Of a stretch of DNA of 28,916 nucleotides, positions 1 to 7,995 are shown in pieces. Under the pieces are notes generated by a model. The model did not search any database and was not told the origin of the DNA. It saw only the letters and a list, made by a program, of their open reading frames with translations. The stretch is taken from assembly GCA_002412425.1 (NCBI GenBank), contig DHVB01000010.1, forward strand, positions 1 through 28,916. The letters run 5' to 3'. The number at the start of each line of letters is the position of its first letter. Positions within the stretch are counted from its first letter, which is position 1. The position numbers and the translations under genes are program-made. The DNA is from Bacteroidales bacterium UBA5219 (GTDB taxonomy: Bacteria > Bacteroidota > Bacteroidia > Bacteroidales > ML635J-15).

Positions 1-2771
1 AATCAACAAACGGTTACTCAATTAATTTTGGTGGTAGTGCAACAATTATTGATCATACAGGACCAACTCTCGAAAATTTAGTATATGAACCTTATTGTGG
101 TAGTTCTTCTTTAACTATACAATTGTCAGAAGCTGTTTGGTGTTCCAGCGTTCAGCCTGAAGATTTTGTTTTAACAGGCCCTAATGGAACTTACGACATT
201 AATAGTACTCATAGTATAGTTTGCGCCGCTGCTTCTTCAAATACCTATGCTGGTACTTGGTATGATGATATATGGACTTTAGAACTTAATGACTTTTTAT
301 CTCATAGTGGAGATTATGTGCTTTCTATCTTACAAGGAAGTGTGCAAGATAAGTGTGGAAACACTAACGACTTGGCGGTTAATTTACCTTTTACCATTAT
401 TGGTATTACGGCTGATGTAAATATTACGGTTCTCTCTGGCTGTCTTGGAGGTTGCGATGGAGCTATTGAAACTACAAATATTAGTGGTGGCACACCTCCT
501 TATACAGTAAGTTGGAGTGGACCAAATGGGTTTACTGCTAATACAGCTAATATTTCTAACTTATGTTACGGAGATTATACCATAACGATTACAGATTCAG
601 AAGGGATTTGCGAATATATCGAAACCATTTTCATGGATGGTGCTCCCCCATTAAATCCTCAAGCTTCGAGCAATAGCCCTATTTGTCAAGGCGAAACCCT
701 TAATTTGACTGTTACTACCGAAAACCCTGCAATTTTTTATCAATGGTCAGGACCCAACGGCTATACCTCTAACAGTCAAAATCCTAGCAGACCTGCTTCT
801 ACTCCTTCTATGAGCGGAAGATATTATATTGGTGTTCAAGATGCTTATGGTTGCCAAGCTATAGACTCTGTTGATGTTATTGTTTATCCTGTGCAAGCAG
901 TTACAGTTACAAGCAACACCCCATATTGTACTGGTCAAGATATAGAGCTAAATGCTACAATTGTAAATAATGCAACTTATCAATGGGTAGGACCAAATTC
1001 ATTTACATCTACAGATACAAATCCAATTATAACAAACTGTACTTTAGAAAATGCTGGATCTTATTCTCTAACTGTAACTAACGAACATAGTTGCCAAACA
1101 TCTATTAATCATGAAATAGTTGTTACGCCAGGTATTGAAGTTGACGTTACTGCTACTGACCCTCTGTGTTATAACGATGCAAATGGCTGGATAGACATAA
1201 CTGTTACTAATGGAACACCTAACTACACTTATTTGTGGAGTACTGGTGCAACTGGTAATATTGCACATAATTTAATTGGTGGAAACCAATATTGCGTTAC
1301 TGTTACTGACGCTGCTGGCTGTAGCCTAGAAGTTTGTAGAACTTTAAATAATCCTGCCCCAATACAAACAAGTGTTAGTAATGTGGCAACTGAATGTGGA
1401 GAACTCGATGGAGAATTAATATTAAATATTTCGGGCGGAGTTGGAGGATATACTGTAGAATGGACAGAAGGACATACTGGAGAACACATCACGGGACTTC
1501 ATCCCGGAGCTTATACTGCAACTATTACAGATGCTAATGGCTGCACAAAAATAATTAACGCTAATGTTGATTTTTTTGGTGGTTCTAACGCATCAATTAT
1601 AGAACTACAAGGCATAAGTTGTAATGGATACACAACGGGTATTTTACAAGCCAATATGGAGAACGGAGCTAGTCCATTCACTTATCAATGGTCGGTTGCA
1701 GGACAAACGTCCCAAACTTTAAGCAATGTTGGAGCAGGCACTTATACTGTAACTGTTACCGATACATATGGTTGCTATGGTTCAGTTTCTTACGAATTAC
1801 AACAACCAGAGAAAATAACAATATCTTTCGATAAAACAGATGTAATGTGTCGTGGCGAAAAAACAGGTGCGGCAACTGTAAATGTTGCTGGAGGAGTATT
1901 CCCATATACTTATCAGTGGCAACACGGACCTACATCTAGCCATATTACATCATTGAAAGCCGATACATATGTAGTGCAAGTTACAGATATGAATGGATGT
2001 CAACATACTGATTTTGTTGTGATTGAAGAACCTGAAAGATCTATTACTATTGATTTACAAGTTACAAATCTAACTTGTTATGGCAAATTTGACGGAAGTG
2101 CAATTGCCGAAGCTACAGGAGGCACATTACCATATAATTATTTTTGGCGTCAGCTTAATTCAACTATAGGTAGTGGACCTACAATTCACTCATTACATGC
2201 AGGAGATTATTCTGTGCAAGTTTTTGATGCTAATAATTGCAAAAAAGAAGTCTATTTTTCAATTAGTGAGCCTAGTGAAATTAGATTATATGCAGAAGCA
2301 AATCATATAACATGTAAAGGAGCTAAAAATGGCTCGGTTGGCGTACAAATTGTAGGTGGAAATTTACCATATAATATTTTATGGAATACTAATGACACAA
2401 CAAATATTGTAACTGATTTAGGAGCTGGGCAGTATTATGTTACTGTTACTGACAACAACACTTGTAGTAAAACTTTAAATATTTTGCTTAAAGAAAGCTC
2501 TAGCTTATGCTTAAAAATTCCAGATGCATTTACACCAAATGGAGATGGTATAAATGATACTTGGCAAATTGACTATATCGAAATGTATAAAGAGGCTTTT
2601 GTTTATGTATTTAACAGATGGGGACAAAAACTATATCAAGCTAGATCTGGTGACGAATTTTGGGATGGAACATTTAATGGCAAACCCGTACCAGCAGGGA
2701 CTTATTTGTATGTAATCGATCTGCGCAACAATTTAGATCCTCTAACAGGAACTGTAACTGTAGTTTATTAA
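1..2771 (+). CDS. SprB-repeat surface protein with T9SS type B (CHU_C) tail, 5' partial
   Basis: The reading frame is open from the left edge (first full codon at base 3), so the true start lies outside; the TTG at 123 is not a convincing start. About 922 codons are visible. The N-terminal part resembles an Ig-like domain ending in a CGN motif. It is followed by one SprB-type module, two Ig-like modules (about 645-1130), then six more SprB modules, each typically with GG..PY.Y.W, G.Y.VTVTD..GC and a cysteine pair. The last 86 or so codons (from about 2511) are a gliding-motility-associated C-terminal domain: AFTPNGDG, then FNRWGQ, then GTYLYVIDL, ending in VVY. That tail is the known type B signal for T9SS export, so this should be a secreted or cell-surface adhesin-like protein. 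No clear hairpin terminator follows. The ligand is unknown. Confidence 0.9.
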   Translation, partial: STNGYSINFGGSATIIDHTGPTLENLVYEPYCGSSSLTIQLSEAVWCSSVQPEDFVLTGPNGTYDINSTHSIVCAAASSNTYAGTWYDDIWTLELNDFLSHSGDYVLSILQGSVQDKCGNTNDLAVNLPFTIIGITADVNITVLSGCLGGCDGAIETTNISGGTPPYTVSWSGPNGFTANTANISNLCYGDYTITITDSEGICEYIETIFMDGAPPLNPQASSNSPICQGETLNLTVTTENPAIFYQWSGPNGYTSNSQNPSRPASTPSMSGRYYIGVQDAYGCQAIDSVDVIVYPVQAVTVTSNTPYCTGQDIELNATIVNNATYQWVGPNSFTSTDTNPIITNCTLENAGSYSLTVTNEHSCQTSINHEIVVTPGIEVDVTATDPLCYNDANGWIDITVTNGTPNYTYLWSTGATGNIAHNLIGGNQYCVTVTDAAGCSLEVCRTLNNPAPIQTSVSNVATECGELDGELILNISGGVGGYTVEWTEGHTGEHITGLHPGAYTATITDANGCTKIINANVDFFGGSNASIIELQGISCNGYTTGILQANMENGASPFTYQWSVAGQTSQTLSNVGAGTYTVTVTDTYGCYGSVSYELQQPEKITISFDKTDVMCRGEKTGAATVNVAGGVFPYTYQWQHGPTSSHITSLKADTYVVQVTDMNGCQHTDFVVIEEPERSITIDLQVTNLTCYGKFDGSAIAEATGGTLPYNYFWRQLNSTIGSGPTIHSLHAGDYSVQVFDANNCKKEVYFSISEPSEIRLYAEANHITCKGAKNGSVGVQIVGGNLPYNILWNTNDTTNIVTDLGAGQYYVTVTDNNTCSKTLNILLKESSSLCLKIPDAFTPNGDGINDTWQIDYIEMYKEAFVYVFNRWGQKLYQARSGDEFWDGTFNGKPVPAGTYLYVIDLRNNLDPLTGTVTVVY

Positions 2772-2903
2772 AAATAATTCTAACAAAACCACCTGCTTTA
2801 ATGCTAGTTTTATTACAAAAAAATAAAATTAGAAAAAATCTATCTTATATTTTCATTGTGTATTCATAGATTTTTAATATTTTTACAACCTAAAATCTTT
2901 TGT

Positions 2904-3770
2904 ATGAAAAAAGCTAAAGGCAAAAATAAATTTTTAAATTTTTTGAAAAGCAAATTATTTATTTTTAATGTGCTGGCTGCTATCGCTCTTGTTATTATTA
3001 TTGTAATAATAGTAAATTTTTCTTTAAAAATATACACAAAACATGGTAAATCAGTTACAGTACCAGAGTTTGTTGGCGAACAAGCCGACAAAGCTTTAGC
3101 AAGCATTGAAGAAAATGGGTTTCAATATGTTATTGTTGATACTGTTTTTGATGATAAATTTCCAAAAGGTGCAATAACAGAACAAAATCCAGAAGCTGGT
3201 TCTCTTGTAAAGAGTGGACGAAAAATTTATGTAAAAATAAACTCGCAAGAAACTGAACAAATATCTATGCCTCAATTTATTGGAATGTCAGTAAAAATGG
3301 TAAACTCAATGGCTGAAAATTATGGACTAAAAGTCGGAAATTTAAAGTATGTTCCTGACATTTCTGTAAATGTTGTAATTAGACAATTATACAGAGGACG
3401 AGACATAGAACCCGGCATAAAAATAAAAAAAGGTGCAACAATTGATTTAGTTCTTGGTTTAGGACTTAGCGACAAAACAACAAATGTCCCTACTTTAATT
3501 GGCTTAACTAAAAAAGAGGCATCTAATCTTTTATTAGATTTATATCTTAACATTGGGGCTGTTGTTTATGATAATACTGTTAGAAGTTCGCAAGATTCAA
3601 CAAATGCAAAAATTTATCGACAATCGCCTAGAGCTAGCACAATAAATCAAGTAAATTTAGGTTATAGTGTTGATATTTGGTTAACAAAAGACCAATCTGT
3701 AATTGACGAAGCTATAGATGAAACAAATGCTAAGCTAAGTGAAGAAGAAAATGAAAATACTGATGAATAA
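2904..3770 (+). CDS. Membrane-anchored PASTA-domain protein
   Basis: The protein has 288 residues from the ATG at 2904. The frame can be extended to a TTG at 2856, but the ATG start gives a normal basic N-terminus (MKKAKGK) before the membrane helix. A single transmembrane segment rich in I and V covers about residues 20-45. The rest is periplasmic and contains three PASTA modules, marked by VTVPEFVG, then MPQFIG and VPTLIG, each near the start of a 65-75 residue unit. The C-terminus is acidic. In other phyla PASTA domains sit on penicillin-binding proteins and Ser/Thr kinases and bind peptidoglycan; here there is no kinase or transpeptidase domain. A cell-wall role is inference. It is 6 bp upstream of the next gene and clustered with an RluD-type gene, which suggests one transcript. 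Confidence 0.85.
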   Translation: MKKAKGKNKFLNFLKSKLFIFNVLAAIALVIIIVIIVNFSLKIYTKHGKSVTVPEFVGEQADKALASIEENGFQYVIVDTVFDDKFPKGAITEQNPEAGSLVKSGRKIYVKINSQETEQISMPQFIGMSVKMVNSMAENYGLKVGNLKYVPDISVNVVIRQLYRGRDIEPGIKIKKGATIDLVLGLGLSDKTTNVPTLIGLTKKEASNLLLDLYLNIGAVVYDNTVRSSQDSTNAKIYRQSPRASTINQVNLGYSVDIWLTKDQSVIDEAIDETNAKLSEEENENTDE

Positions 3771-3776
3771 AAATTA

Positions 3777-5633
3777 ATGATGAAAAAATTAAGTTTTTTA
3801 TATATTTCAATTCTAATTTCTGTAATTTCTATTGCTCAAGAATATACTGTTGACTATGGCAATATGTTTTTGCAACAATATAGTCGCAACTACTTCAATA
3901 AAATAAGTCTAAAAAATGACCCTGTTGTTGACACTTTGGAACTTCCTTTTTTTGATGATTTTTCAGCTTCTTATGTTTATCCCGATTCAACAAAATGGTT
4001 GGATAAATATGCATTCATAAATAATACTTATGCCATAAACCCAATGACCTATATGACAGCAACTCTTGATGCTGCTGACGAATTTGGTAATATATACACT
4101 CACTTACCTTCTCTAAGTTCTGCAATAGCTGACTATTTAACTTCAAAACCGATTAATCTTGCTGTAAGTCCAAGTGACTCTGTGTATTTTAGCTTTTTCT
4201 ATCAAGCTGGTGGAAATGGGAACAAACCAGAAGCAGGAGATTCTCTTGTTGTGCAATTTAAAACTCCTGACTTACCATGGAGAAGTGTATGGCATGTTGC
4301 AGGCGGAAACGCAATGAGTGAATTTAAAAATGTTTTAATTCCAATAACAGACACCCTCCTACTCGTAAAAGGTTTTCAATTTAGATTTTTAAATTATGCA
4401 AGCATATCATCAAACTACGAACCTAGTTGGATTAGCAATTGCGACCATTGGAACATAGACTTTGTAATGCTTGATACTGCAAGAACATATAAAGACACAA
4501 TAGCAAATGACGTTGCCTTTATTAAAAATTTTGGCTCTATGCTTAACGGATTTGAAGCAGTTCCATGGAAACACTATAAAGCAAATCATTCTGGCTTAAT
4601 AAACGACACACTAACATGGGTTTATAGAAATACAGGACCAGATATTTTTGCTATTAATAGACAAATTGAAATTATTGATTTATATGGAAATAATTCAGGT
4701 TTTTCAATGAATGACGATAACGAAAATATACAAGCCTTTGAAACAATAAGCTATAGCAGAAGAATTCCATATGTTTTCAATTCCAACTCTGAAGACTCTG
4801 CTAGATTTTTACTTAAAGGCTATATCACAACTGATGACGCTGCCGAAAGATTCAGATATCGCTGGAATGATACTATCAGATATTATCAAAAATTTGAAAA
4901 CTATTATGCTTATGATGATGGTACTGCTGAAAAAGGATATGGAATATCAGGACAAAATACCAAATACGCAAGCTTAGCATATCAATTTAAACCAATCACA
5001 AATGGAAGATTATACGGAGTATATATTTATTTTAATAAAGTTTTAAACGAAGGAAATAAAAAATACTTCTTTTTAAATGTATGGGAAGATAATGGTGGCG
5101 TTCCGGGAGATACAATTTTCCAAAAACTAGGTGTACTGCCAGAATATAGCGACGAAATAAATGGTTTTGTTTATTATCCCTTAGATACAGTCTTAAATAT
5201 TAATGATGTTTTTTATATTGGTTGGACAAAAACTACTGACGATATGCTTAATTGCGGTTTCGATATTCATAATGATGCAAGCCAACACTTGTTTTATAAT
5301 GTTGATGGAACTTGGCAAAACTCTTCAATTTTTGGTGCTTTGATGGTAAGACCAGTTTTTGAATACGAAATTAAAAAACAACAATCCAATGTGCTTGTAG
5401 ATAATTTTGTTGAGTTTCAAATATATCCTAATCCTGCAAATGAATTTATAAATATTGAATCTTTCTCTGATAACGACATAGTTCAAATTTACGATTTTAC
5501 TGGAAAATTAATATTATCTTCTAAAGTAAAAAGTCAAATTGACATCTCTGCTTTAAGTTCAGGAATGTATGTAGTAAAATTAAATTCTAACTTAGCAAAT
5601 TACAAAACACAAAAATTGCTCATAGCCCGTTAA
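3777..5633 (+). CDS. T9SS type A sorting-domain protein with jelly-roll-like N-terminal domain
   Basis: The 618-residue protein starts at two consecutive ATGs (3777 and 3780). Its signal peptide is predicted to be cut before a glutamine (SIA|QEY). The first third has strands typical of a MAM or jelly-roll beta-sandwich: YFSFFYQAGG, DSLVVQFK, GFQFRFLNYAS, DHWNIDFV. The middle has no domain I recognise. The last 75 or so residues form a type A secretion tail: IYPNPANEFINIE, a central IYDFTGK strand, then LSSGMYVVKL and a basic end. This predicts export through the outer membrane by T9SS and surface attachment or release. It lies between the PASTA gene (6 bp) and the pseudouridine synthase gene (2 bp), so co-transcription is likely. 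The molecular function is unknown. Confidence 0.85.
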   Translation: MMKKLSFLYISILISVISIAQEYTVDYGNMFLQQYSRNYFNKISLKNDPVVDTLELPFFDDFSASYVYPDSTKWLDKYAFINNTYAINPMTYMTATLDAADEFGNIYTHLPSLSSAIADYLTSKPINLAVSPSDSVYFSFFYQAGGNGNKPEAGDSLVVQFKTPDLPWRSVWHVAGGNAMSEFKNVLIPITDTLLLVKGFQFRFLNYASISSNYEPSWISNCDHWNIDFVMLDTARTYKDTIANDVAFIKNFGSMLNGFEAVPWKHYKANHSGLINDTLTWVYRNTGPDIFAINRQIEIIDLYGNNSGFSMNDDNENIQAFETISYSRRIPYVFNSNSEDSARFLLKGYITTDDAAERFRYRWNDTIRYYQKFENYYAYDDGTAEKGYGISGQNTKYASLAYQFKPITNGRLYGVYIYFNKVLNEGNKKYFFLNVWEDNGGVPGDTIFQKLGVLPEYSDEINGFVYYPLDTVLNINDVFYIGWTKTTDDMLNCGFDIHNDASQHLFYNVDGTWQNSSIFGALMVRPVFEYEIKKQQSNVLVDNFVEFQIYPNPANEFINIESFSDNDIVQIYDFTGKLILSSKVKSQIDISALSSGMYVVKLNSNLANYKTQKLLIAR

Positions 5634-5635
5634 AA

Positions 5636-6679
5636 ATGGACAAAGAACATCTCGAACCACAAGTTAATGAAGAAGAATTTGAACAGTCCGAAGAGCTTTT
5701 TGAGCATCACAGGTTAGTTATTGAGCCAGGACAAAAATTAATGCGTTTGGACAAATATCTCGTTTGCAGATTGGCTTCCACATCGCGAAATCGTATTCAA
5801 AATGCTGCCGAAGCTGGAAATATTTTAGTAAACGGCAAACCAAGTAAAAATTCTTACAAAGTAAAACCCGGCGATATTATCAGCATAGTTCTTTCTTTTC
5901 CTAAAACCGAAACTGAACTAATAGCTCAAGATATACCTATTAATATAGTATATGAAGATGATGATTTTGTAATTGTAAACAAAAATCCCGGAATGGTTGT
6001 GCATCCTAGTTATGGACATTATGAAGGCACGCTTATGAATGCTCTAATGTTCAAATTTCAACAATTACCTTCAACTCCTGGAAATGAAATTCGTCCCGGA
6101 CTTTTGCATAGAATAGATAAAGACACATCGGGTTTGCTTGTGGTTGCAAAAAATGAAATTGCCATGAATAAAATTGCTAAACAATTTTTTGACCATACAA
6201 CAAAACGAAAATACCAAGCTTTGGTTTGGGGAAATTTAGCAAATGATGAAGGAACCATTACCGGACATGTGGGACGAAATTTGAAAAATAGAAAAATAAT
6301 GGATGTTTTCCCAGATGGTGAATACGGCAAAGAAGCAATTACTCATTATAAGGTTTTAGAAAGATTTAATTATGTAAACTTAGTTGAATGCCAACTCGAA
6401 ACTGGGCGAACTCATCAAATTAGAGTGCATTTTAAAAGCATTGGACACCCTTTGTTCAACGACTGGGAATATGGTGGAGACAAAATCTTAAAAGGAACAA
6501 CTTTTAACAAATATAAACAATTTGTAGAGAATTGCTTTAAAATATGCCCACGCCAAGCCCTACATGCAAAAACATTAGGTTTTATCCATCCCTCAACAGG
6601 AAAAGAAGTTTGTTTCGATTCCGACCTGCCCGAAGATATGCAAAATTGCATAAACAAATGGAGAGAATATATATCTTAA
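5636..6679 (+). CDS. rluD: RluD/RluA-family 23S rRNA pseudouridine synthase
   Basis: The 347-residue length fits RluD. An acidic leader of about 30 residues precedes an S4 RNA-binding domain (about 33-95, including RLDKYL and VNGKPSKNSYKVKPGD). The synthase domain follows, with VNKNPGMVVHP and the family signature HRIDKDTSG; by family knowledge the aspartate of HRID (residue 161) is the catalytic nucleophile. GRTHQIRVH further on is also conserved. The enzyme converts uridine to pseudouridine in large-subunit rRNA. RluD itself modifies helix 69 (positions 1911, 1915 and 1917 in E. coli), but the exact target here cannot be told from RluA or RluC relatives by eye. It is the last gene of a + cluster, starting 2 bp after the previous stop. 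Confidence 0.9.
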   Translation: MDKEHLEPQVNEEEFEQSEELFEHHRLVIEPGQKLMRLDKYLVCRLASTSRNRIQNAAEAGNILVNGKPSKNSYKVKPGDIISIVLSFPKTETELIAQDIPINIVYEDDDFVIVNKNPGMVVHPSYGHYEGTLMNALMFKFQQLPSTPGNEIRPGLLHRIDKDTSGLLVVAKNEIAMNKIAKQFFDHTTKRKYQALVWGNLANDEGTITGHVGRNLKNRKIMDVFPDGEYGKEAITHYKVLERFNYVNLVECQLETGRTHQIRVHFKSIGHPLFNDWEYGGDKILKGTTFNKYKQFVENCFKICPRQALHAKTLGFIHPSTGKEVCFDSDLPEDMQNCINKWREYIS

Positions 6680-6794
6680 TTCAGTTAAAAGTTAAAAGCG
6701 ATGCACTGAACGTAGTTGAAGTGTTAAAAGTCGAAAGGGGCTGACGCATAATCAGTTAAAAGTTAAAAGTATAAAGTTAAAAGAGGATTTTTGA
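6680..6794. repeat. Intergenic spacer with a duplicated 18-bp repeat and a REP-like element
   Basis: This 115-bp spacer separates two convergent genes. The 18-mer TCAGTTAAAAGTTAAAAG occurs at 6681-6698 and again, identically, at 6752-6769, followed by a further partial unit (AAAGTTAAAAG). Between the copies, at 6704-6723, is CACTGAACGTAGTTGAAGTG, a partly self-complementary 20-mer with CACT and AGTG ends. From memory it is one or two changes from a sequence (CACTGAGCGTAGTCGAAGTG) common in Bacteroidota intergenic DNA. No hairpin terminator with a T run is visible for either gene. The role is unknown. Confidence 0.7.
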
Positions 6795-7424
6795 TTAAAT
6801 TCTGTTAAATGTTTTAACTTTTTCACTACCATACACCAAGCTATGCTCTTTTAAAATTTTGCCATGAAATAAAAAATTTCGTTTACCTTCTGAATTAATT
6901 AGCTCTGCTTCGATGTTTTCAATGTTTTCAAATGGAAAAACATGGATTTGTGTTTTAAATTCCAAACCTTTTATACCTGCTAGTTTGTAAACACATTCTT
7001 TTACATTCCACAACAAATTTAACTTTACTATATCATCGTTTGCAAATTTTAATTCATCTTCTGAAAAAGCTCTTCTTGCGATTCGTGTAATTCTTTCGCC
7101 TATTTCTTCAATATCAATTGAAATTTCAAAATCGGGATTCCAGACAAAAGCAACCAAACTATCTGAATGCGAAATACTTACAAAACCATTTTCTACTATT
7201 GGCTTTCGGTTTTTATAAATTATGCTTAATTTTAAACCACAATCTTTTATTAAAGCTCGAGTATTTAAAATTTCTAAACGCCTTGCCAGAGAACCAGACT
7301 GCATCAAAAGCATATTGTCAACAGCTGTCAGGTCGCAATAAGAATACAAATAGTTTAAATCTTTTGAAATTTCTTTTATGCCAGAAATAGCTTTACCTTG
7401 AACAAAATTTTTTAACACACACAT
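6795..7424 (-). CDS. 4'-phosphopantetheinyl transferase superfamily protein
   Basis: The 209-residue protein resembles the Sfp/EntD-type branch more than the short AcpS type. It carries the expected motifs: SISHSDSLVAF (about 83-93), then ISIDIEE with the metal-binding acidic pair D104/E106, and W139-NVKECVYK, where K142, E143 and K147 match the WxxKEAxxK signature. The family transfers the phosphopantetheine arm of coenzyme A to a serine on acyl or peptidyl carrier proteins. The carrier cannot be read from context, since no acp, fatty-acid or peptide synthetase gene is in the window. It begins 1 bp after the gldD stop and is the last gene of the ssb-gldE-gldD operon, an order I recall from other Bacteroidota. 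Confidence 0.85.
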   Translation of the reverse strand: MCVLKNFVQGKAISGIKEISKDLNYLYSYCDLTAVDNMLLMQSGSLARRLEILNTRALIKDCGLKLSIIYKNRKPIVENGFVSISHSDSLVAFVWNPDFEISIDIEEIGERITRIARRAFSEDELKFANDDIVKLNLLWNVKECVYKLAGIKGLEFKTQIHVFPFENIENIEAELINSEGKRNFLFHGKILKEHSLVYGSEKVKTFNRI

Positions 7425-7425
7425 T

Positions 7426-7995
7426 TTATTTCCAACTAAAACTTTCCATAAAATGCTCTATATCACCTCTAATAAAATTGATAACTGGAGCCAATGAGTC
7501 TTTATTAGGTTTTACATCAAAATACAAGGAGCCACGCAAAAAATGATTAACACTATCTGTAAGATAAAACTGAACCGAAGAGGCGGTATTGCCTTTAATA
7601 TTATAGAGCATACCATAAACCTTATCATCATAGTTTATAAACTCAGTTTCTTCAATTGCATCGGCTTTAACAACATGCTTGTAAACAAATTCACGCTGAT
7701 CCTCAAGATATTGACGTAAATTATCGTCTAATTCCTTGTAGGTCATATAAACAGTTGCTCTATTTTTGGGAAAATATATATCCATCCAGCAATTTTCTTC
7801 CTTATTTTTAATTAAAAATGAATAAACAGGAATTTCAAACTTAAAAGGGCAATCGTCATCATACTGTTTATAAGCTTTTTCAGGAAAATCTATTCTAAAA
7901 TATGCTCTAGGTTTAGGAATAGTATTTTTATCTTTACATGAAATAAAAATAAAAGCTATAAGAAAAAAAAGAATATGAATTTTATTGAACTTCAT
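7426..7995 (-). CDS. gldD: Gliding motility lipoprotein GldD
   Basis: The 189-residue protein has a short hydrophobic leader ending in FISC, so Cys20 should be lipidated and the protein anchored to a membrane. The mature part starts KDKNTIPKPRAYFRIDFP, close to the PKPRGYFRID pattern of GldD. Further conserved-looking stretches include CPFKFEIP, CWMDIYFPK and FLRGSLYFDVKPNKDS. GldD is one of the Gld proteins required for gliding in Flavobacterium johnsoniae, but its molecular role is unknown. The start overlaps the 3' end of gldE by 14 bp, implying translational coupling, and the gldE-gldD order matches the known gliding locus. The gene being present does not prove that this organism glides, since relatives without motility also keep gld/T9SS genes. 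Confidence 0.9.
   Translation of the reverse strand: MKFNKIHILFFLIAFIFISCKDKNTIPKPRAYFRIDFPEKAYKQYDDDCPFKFEIPVYSFLIKNKEENCWMDIYFPKNRATVYMTYKELDDNLRQYLEDQREFVYKHVVKADAIEETEFINYDDKVYGMLYNIKGNTASSVQFYLTDSVNHFLRGSLYFDVKPNKDSLAPVINFIRGDIEHFMESFSWK

Noticed and set aside
2772..2903. Terminator and promoter between the first surface protein and the PASTA gene
   Set aside because: Only a short imperfect pairing (AAAACCA with TAGTTTT) and no TAnnTTTG match at a sensible distance were found.
2856..2903. Upstream extension of the PASTA protein to a TTG start
   Set aside because: The extra 16 residues (hydrophobic, with two cysteines) do not fit the normal basic start before the membrane helix, and an ATG is available at 2904.
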